A stretch of 64,000 nucleotides of DNA from the NCBI RefSeq assembly GCF_000425065.1, contig NZ_AULB01000008.1, positions 248,001 through 312,000 on the forward strand, written 5' to 3'. Within the stretch, counting starts at the first letter, position 1; each line of letters starts with the position of its first letter. The notes beneath the pieces were generated by a model that saw only the letters and a list, made by a program, of their open reading frames with translations, was not told the DNA's origin and searched no databases. The stretch comes from Actinomadura rifamycini DSM 43936. GTDB taxonomy: Bacteria > Actinomycetota > Actinomycetes > Streptosporangiales > Streptosporangiaceae. Below are positions 60,018 through 64,000 of the stretch, one piece after another. The translations under genes and the position numbers were made by a program.

Positions 60018-61337
60018 ATGGGTAGTGTCCTGGCCATGAGCGCATCTCCGACACGGGTGTTCATCGCCCGGCTCGCCGGAATCGCGGTGTTCGATCCGGT
60101 GGGCGATCAGGTCGGCCGGGTCCGCGACGTCGTCGTCGCGCTGCGGCTCGCGCCGCGGCCGCCGCGGGTGCTCGGGCTCGTCGTGGAGGTGCAGCCGCGG
60201 CGGCCGGTGTTCCTGCCGATCACCCGCGTCACGGTGATCGAGTCGGACGCGATCATCTTCGACGGCCGGTTGAACATCCGCCGGTTCCGGCAGCGGGAGT
60301 CGGAGACGCTCGTCATCGCCGAGATGCTCGACCGGACGGTGCGGTTCTGCGACACCGCGGAACCGGTCTCGGTCGTGGACGTGGCGATGGAGCCGACCCG
60401 CACGCGCGACTGGCTGCTGTCGAAGGTGGCGGTGCGGCGGCACACGAAGCGGGGGCTGCGGCGCCGCGGCGAGAGCCTCGTCGTCGACTGGGACGCGGTC
60501 GAGGGCTTCTCGGCCGTCGAGCACGGGCAGGGCGCGGCCGGGCTGATCGCGGCGTTCGAGCGGATGAAGCCCGCCGACCTCGCCGGCGTCATCCACGACA
60601 TGCCGGAGAAGCGCCGCGCGGAGGTCGCCGACGCGCTCGGCGACGAGCGGCTCGCCGACATCCTCGAGGAACTGCCGCAGGACGACCAGATCGAGATCCT
60701 CGGGACGCTGCAGGCCGAACGGGCCGCCGACGTCCTGGAGGCGATGGACCCCGACGACGCCGCCGACCTGCTCGGCGAGCTGCCGGACGAGCAGCGGGAG
60801 CGGCTGCTCGCGCTGATGGAGCCGCACGAGGCGGCGCCCGTCCGCCGGCTGCTGTCCTACGAGGACTACACCGCCGGCGGCCTGATGACGACCGACCCGG
60901 TGATCGTCGCGCCGGACGCGACGGTCGCCGAGGCCCTCGCGCTGATCCGCGCGCCCGAGCTGAACCCGGCGCTCGCCGCGCAGGTGTACGTGTGCCGGCC
61001 GCCCACCGCCACCCCGACCGGCCGGTACCTCGGCACCGTCCACTTCCAGCGGCTCCTGCGCGAACCGCCCCGCACGCTGGTCAGCGCGGTCGTCGATGCG
61101 GAACTCGACCCGCTGCGGCCGGGGATGACGCTGGAGGAGGTCGCGATGCTGCTGGCCGCCTACAACCTGGTCGCCGGCGCCGTGGTGGACGAGAACGGCC
61201 ACCTGCTCGGCTCGGTGACCATCGACGACGTGCTCGACCATCTGCTGCCCGCGGACTGGCGGGAGGCCGTGATGGACGCGGGCGCGCAGGAGCCGGCCTC
61301 GGATCCCGAGGAAGAGGCCCTCCGGGGGAGGACATGA
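60018..61337 (+). CDS. PRC-barrel/MgtE-N/CBS protein without membrane domain
   Basis: This protein (439 residues; 433 from the likelier ATG 60036) has an N-terminal PRC-barrel-like part (GIAVFDPVGDQVGRVRDVVV), an MgtE N-terminal superhelix (about residues 180-280: PADLAGVIHDMP, LADILEELPQDDQ, AADLLGELPDEQR) and two CBS domains (about 285-415, starting GGLMTTDPVIV). It lacks the MgtE channel, so it is a cytosolic regulator-like protein rather than a transporter. The gene overlaps the DUF1003 gene (ATGA). In mycobacteria the homologous pair lies near mrp and tatB, as here. Confidence 0.87.
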   Translation: MGSVLAMSASPTRVFIARLAGIAVFDPVGDQVGRVRDVVVALRLAPRPPRVLGLVVEVQPRRPVFLPITRVTVIESDAIIFDGRLNIRRFRQRESETLVIAEMLDRTVRFCDTAEPVSVVDVAMEPTRTRDWLLSKVAVRRHTKRGLRRRGESLVVDWDAVEGFSAVEHGQGAAGLIAAFERMKPADLAGVIHDMPEKRRAEVADALGDERLADILEELPQDDQIEILGTLQAERAADVLEAMDPDDAADLLGELPDEQRERLLALMEPHEAAPVRRLLSYEDYTAGGLMTTDPVIVAPDATVAEALALIRAPELNPALAAQVYVCRPPTATPTGRYLGTVHFQRLLREPPRTLVSAVVDAELDPLRPGMTLEEVAMLLAAYNLVAGAVVDENGHLLGSVTIDDVLDHLLPADWREAVMDAGAQEPASDPEEEALRGRT

Positions 61338-61828
61338 CCACGCGCCTGGAGACGACCCGCCTGGACCAGCCGCGGCGCTACCGCCGCAGCCTCGTCCCGC
61401 GCCCGCACTACGACCCCGAGTCGTTCGGACGGCTGTCGGAGCGCATCGCGCGTTTCCTCGGCACCGCCCGGTTCCTCGTCTACATGACGGTGTTCATCAT
61501 CGTGTGGATCGCCTGGAACTGGTTCGGGCCGCCCGAACTGCGCTGGGACCCGTACCCGTTCATCTTCCTGACGCTGATGCTGTCGCTCCAGGCGTCCTAC
61601 GCGGCGCCGCTGATCCTGCTCGCGCAGAACCGGCAGGACGACCGCGACCGCGTCCAGTACGAGCAGGACCGCGCCCGCACCGAGCGGACGACCGCCGACA
61701 CCGAGTACCTGACCCGGGAGATCGCGGGCCTGCGGGTGGCGCTGAACGAGGTCGTCACCCGCGACTTCCTGCGCTCGGAGCTCCAGCAGATCCTCAGAGA
61801 ACTCGAACCCAAAGACCCCGCCCGCTGA
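61334..61828 (+). CDS. DUF1003 membrane protein
   Basis: This 164-residue protein has two membrane helices (about residues 45-65 and 78-98) with the DUF1003 signature FLVYMTVFIIVWIAWN and DPYPFIFLTLMLSLQASYAA, PLILLAQNRQ. A coiled coil follows (about 105-160). Function is unknown. ATG 61334 overlaps the previous stop, and GGGGGAGG lies upstream; the two genes form an operon. Confidence 0.88.
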   Translation: MTTRLETTRLDQPRRYRRSLVPRPHYDPESFGRLSERIARFLGTARFLVYMTVFIIVWIAWNWFGPPELRWDPYPFIFLTLMLSLQASYAAPLILLAQNRQDDRDRVQYEQDRARTERTTADTEYLTREIAGLRVALNEVVTRDFLRSELQQILRELEPKDPAR

Positions 61829-61851
61829 CCCCGCCCCGGGGAGGGGATCGG

Positions 61852-62029
61852 GCGCCCGGCCGCAGGCGCCCCAGGCGCAGGACGCCGGGCGCGGAACCGC
61901 TCGGAGCCCCAGGCCGCACGCGCCCGGCCGTAGGCGCCCCCGGCGCCGGAGGCCGGGCACGGAACCGCGCGAAGCCCCAGGCCGCACGCGCCCGGCCGTA
62001 GGCGCCCCCGGCGCCGGAGGCCGGGCGGC
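61852..62029. repeat. 68-bp tandem repeat with internal hairpins upstream of mrp
   Basis: Units begin at 61852, 61920 and 61988, a period of 68 bases; the third is partial (about 42 bases). Units two and three are nearly identical and unit one is diverged. Each contains GCCCGGCC and GGCCGGGC arms around an inner GGCGCC-based stem, so every copy can fold into a strong hairpin. No gene is present in this 257-base region. Possible roles are transcription termination after the DUF1003 gene or protein binding; the sequence does not decide. Confidence 0.8.
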
Positions 62030-62085
62030 TATGACGTCCGACACCCGAGTGTTCAGTAAGGCGCCACAGTCCATACCATGGACGC

Positions 62086-63225
62086 ATGGCCTCCGAGTTG
62101 ACGACCGAGCAGGTGACCGCGGCGCTCGCCACGGTGAACGATCCTGAGATCCGTAAGCCCATCACCGAGCTCGACATGGTCAAGGGCGTCGAGATCGCGC
62201 CGGACGGCGCGGTGAAGGTCGGCGTGTACCTGACCGTGGCCGGGTGCCCGATGAAGGACACCCTGACCAACAGCGTCACCGAGGCCGTGTCCCGGCTCGA
62301 CGGCGTCACGTCCGTCCAGGTCGAACTGGACGTCATGAGCGAGGAGCAGCGCAAGGCGCTCCAGACGAAGCTGCGCGGCGGGGAGCCCGCCAAGGAGATC
62401 CCGTTCGCCAAGCCGAACTCGCTGACCAAGGTGTACGCGGTCGCGAGCGGCAAGGGCGGCGTCGGCAAGTCGTCGGTGACGGTGAACCTGGCGGCGGCGC
62501 TCGCGGCGCAGGGCCGCAAGGTCGGCGTCGTCGACGCCGACATCTACGGCCACTCGATCCCGCGGATGCTGGGCGTGCAGAACCCGCCCACCAAGGTCGA
62601 GGACATGATCATGCCGCCGTCGTCGCACGACGTGAAGGTGATCTCGGTGGGGATGTTCACCGCCGGGAACCAGCCGGTCGTGTGGCGCGGGCCGATGCTG
62701 CACCGGGCGCTGCAGCAGTTCCTCGCGGACGTCTACTGGGGCGACCTCGACGTCCTGCTGATGGACCTGCCCCCGGGCACCGGCGACATCGCGATCTCGG
62801 TGGCGCAGCTGCTGCCGTCCGCGGAGATCCTCGTGGTGACGACGCCGCAGCAGGCGGCCGCCGAGGTCGCCGAGCGGGCGGGCGCGATCGCCGCGCAGAC
62901 GCACCAGCAGGTCGTCGGCGTGATCGAGAACATGTCGTACCTGGCGTGCGCGCACTGCGGCGAGCGGCAGGACATCTTCGGGTCCGGCGGCGGCCAGACG
63001 GTCGCGGACGCGCTGACGCAGACGCTCGGCACCCGGGTGCCGCTGCTCGGCCAGGTGCAGATCGACCCGCGGCTGCGCGAGGGCGGCGACGAGGGCGTCC
63101 CGCTGGTGCTGTCCGACCCGGACGCCGGCGCCGCGAAGGAGCTGCGGACGATCGCCGACACGCTGGGCGGCCGCAGCCGCGGCCTCGCGGGGATGTCGCT
63201 CGGCATCTCCCCCAAGCGCCACTGA
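62086..63225 (+). CDS. mrp: Mrp/ApbC iron-sulfur cluster carrier P-loop ATPase
   Basis: This 379-residue protein starts with a DUF59/MIP18-like domain (about residues 1-95, including LTVAGCPMKDTLT) and continues with a ParA/Mrp ATPase domain. The deviant Walker A is GKGGVGKSSV (about 123-132), followed by VDADIYGHSIPRMLG and LLMDLPPGTGD. CAHCGERQ provides the CxxC that binds the transferred [4Fe-4S] cluster. Start ATG 62086 has no strong ribosome site; a short-leader or leaderless transcript is possible. A 22-bp hairpin terminator follows. Confidence 0.93.
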   Translation: MASELTTEQVTAALATVNDPEIRKPITELDMVKGVEIAPDGAVKVGVYLTVAGCPMKDTLTNSVTEAVSRLDGVTSVQVELDVMSEEQRKALQTKLRGGEPAKEIPFAKPNSLTKVYAVASGKGGVGKSSVTVNLAAALAAQGRKVGVVDADIYGHSIPRMLGVQNPPTKVEDMIMPPSSHDVKVISVGMFTAGNQPVVWRGPMLHRALQQFLADVYWGDLDVLLMDLPPGTGDIAISVAQLLPSAEILVVTTPQQAAAEVAERAGAIAAQTHQQVVGVIENMSYLACAHCGERQDIFGSGGGQTVADALTQTLGTRVPLLGQVQIDPRLREGGDEGVPLVLSDPDAGAAKELRTIADTLGGRSRGLAGMSLGISPKRH

Positions 63226-63229
63226 CGCA

Positions 63230-63278
63230 CGACGCGCGAAGGCCCCGTCCCTTCTCGGGACGGGGCCTTCGCGCGTCG
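63230..63278. terminator. strong 22-bp hairpin between convergent mrp and tatB
   Basis: Perfectly paired arms 63230-63251 and 63257-63278 surround a 5-base loop, directly after the mrp stop. It serves both convergent genes. There is no T-tract. Confidence 0.88.
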
Positions 63279-63298
63279 GTGCGGCCGCGGGGGCGGCG

Positions 63299-63652
63299 TC
63301 AGGTGGCCTCGTTGTCGAACGGGGGGCGCTCGTCCCGGTCGAGTTCGCCCGCGGCCGTCGCGAAGGACGGCTCGTCGTCGAAGATCTTGCCGTTGGCGGC
63401 GGGCCGGTAGTCGTCGTCGTCCTCGAGCAGGTGCTTGCGGACGAACGTCTTGGGGTTCAGGTCGGCGATGTCGAAGTCCTTGAACTCCGGGCCGAGCCCT
63501 TCCTGCAGGTCGTTGCGCGCCGAGTTCGCCATCTGGCGCACCTGCCGCAGCATCCGCCCCGCCTGCCCGGCGACCTGGGGCAGCCTGTCTCCGAAGATGA
63601 CCAAAGCGAGGACGACGAGCACCGCCATCTCACCGAGTCCGACGTCGAACAA
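63299..63652 (-). CDS. tatB: twin-arginine translocase subunit TatB
   Basis: TatB helps recruit Tat substrates at the membrane. The protein begins MFDVGLGEM and has one membrane helix (about residues 8-22), the FGDRLPQ turn, an amphipathic helix and an acidic disordered tail. I prefer TTG 63652 because GGAGG (63662-63658) is five bases upstream and the protein then aligns with the usual TatB N terminus; GTG 63664 would place that site inside the gene. It is downstream of the htrA gene on the same strand, as in mycobacteria. Confidence 0.88.
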   Translation of the reverse strand: MFDVGLGEMAVLVVLALVIFGDRLPQVAGQAGRMLRQVRQMANSARNDLQEGLGPEFKDFDIADLNPKTFVRKHLLEDDDDYRPAANGKIFDDEPSFATAAGELDRDERPPFDNEAT

Positions 63653-63755
63653 ACCGTCCTCCACACGCCATGCCCAGGGGGACCGCCCCGCGCGGGACGG
63701 TCCCCCCAGCGTATCCCCAGCCCGGATGAACCGGACCTGAACATCCCCCCGGACG

Positions 63756-64000
63756 CTACGACGAGGCGGCCAGCGTCACCGTGACGGTGCTCTCGCGGCC
63801 GTCCCGCTCGTACGTCACCTTGACCTGGTCGCCGGGGGCGCGGCTGCGGATCTGCGCGATCAGGTCGGTGGCGTCCTGGATCGGCCGCCCGTCGACCTTG
63901 GTGATGACGTCGCCGGGCTTGATGCCCGCCTTGTCGGCCGGGCCGTTCGGGGTGACCGGCTGCTGGCCCTGGACCGGCTCGGGCAGGATCCGCGCGCCGC
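63756..64000 (-). CDS. HtrA/DegP-type serine protease, C-terminal PDZ part only
   Basis: Only the last 81 codons are in the window. They encode a PDZ domain: GPADKAGIKPGDVITKVDG, then RPIQDATDLIAQIRS and VTVTLAASS before TAG at 63756. The protease domain lies beyond the right edge. Identity as HtrA/DegP rests on the PDZ sequence and on the tatB neighbour. Confidence 0.82.
   Translation of the reverse strand, partial: GARILPEPVQGQQPVTPNGPADKAGIKPGDVITKVDGRPIQDATDLIAQIRSRAPGDQVKVTYERDGRESTVTVTLAASS

Noticed and set aside
1..64000. CRISPR arrays, tRNA or rRNA genes, insertion sequences and integrases
   Set aside because: I looked for them by eye and saw none; short tRNAs or decayed IS remnants could still be missed without a computational search.

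Overview
The window is very GC-rich DNA with actinobacterial gene style: many GTG starts, four-base ATGA/GTGA gene overlaps and terminal-codon overlaps. Gene content (AdnAB, MoeZ, mycosin-type subtilase, Ku plus split LigD, DUF3107, DUF6758, TatB, Mrp) and protein wording point to a filamentous actinomycete, most likely Thermomonosporaceae (Actinomadura-like). The genus is an inference. I saw no rRNA, tRNA, CRISPR array, transposase or integrase.

Layout. 1-8451 (minus): adnB (cut by the left edge), adnA, an alkyltransferase-like repair protein, a mycosin-like membrane protease and a one-TM protein. 8602-15122: moeZ with a strong terminator, then two divergent regulator/transporter pairs (LysR/MFS and TetR/MMPL), each with a visible palindromic operator. 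15298-19350: a small unknown protein, a secreted SodC-like protein, then NHEJ genes (Ku divergent from split ligase and polymerase LigD genes). 19446-25817: an unusual flavoprotein, a small acidic protein, TetR, DUF3107, a RhlE-type helicase with a long leader, GDPD and an alpha/beta hydrolase. The adnB-adnA-ATL, moeZ, TetR-DUF3107-rhlE order resembles one mycobacterial chromosomal region, with extra genes inserted.

25.9-49.3 kb is an accessory, conflict-type island. It starts with a radical SAM/SPASM FxsB-type peptide maturase, an HExxH putative peptide hydroxylase, an NB-ARC/TPR protein on the opposite strand and a small FxsA-like precursor peptide. An MFS exporter and a VMAP ternary system follow: an EAD2-like/VMAP-C protein, a MoxR AAA+ ATPase, and a 1399-residue protein fusing a vWA-like SAV_2336-type domain to NB-ARC and TPRs. 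A second FxsA-like precursor and a stand-alone nucleotidyl cyclase with a C-terminal EAD2 domain complete it. The two precursors share the segment GFD(S/A)FVE, and the cyclase and the VMAP protein share the EAD2-type adaptor. My reading is one composite system: peptide modification coupled to STAND sensing, a MoxR-vWA-VMAP switch and a cyclic-nucleotide effector. Immediately tail-to-tail lies a complete type II Wadjet (JetABCD) operon that should restrict plasmid DNA.

49.5-64 kb returns to ordinary content: a zinc-ribbon protein, a frameshifted class F sortase next to a likely secreted substrate, MpaB/DUF2236, a RecB-like nuclease, a degenerate MBL-fold protein, PHP phosphoesterase, DUF6758, NUDIX, a CPBP membrane protease with a 15-bp tandem repeat, a CitE-like lyase, a split-barrel-like protein and an ECF41 sigma factor. 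It ends with a block (MgtE-N/CBS, DUF1003, mrp, tatB, htrA cut by the right edge) that matches a second conserved mycobacterial neighbourhood, with a 68-bp tandem repeat upstream of mrp.
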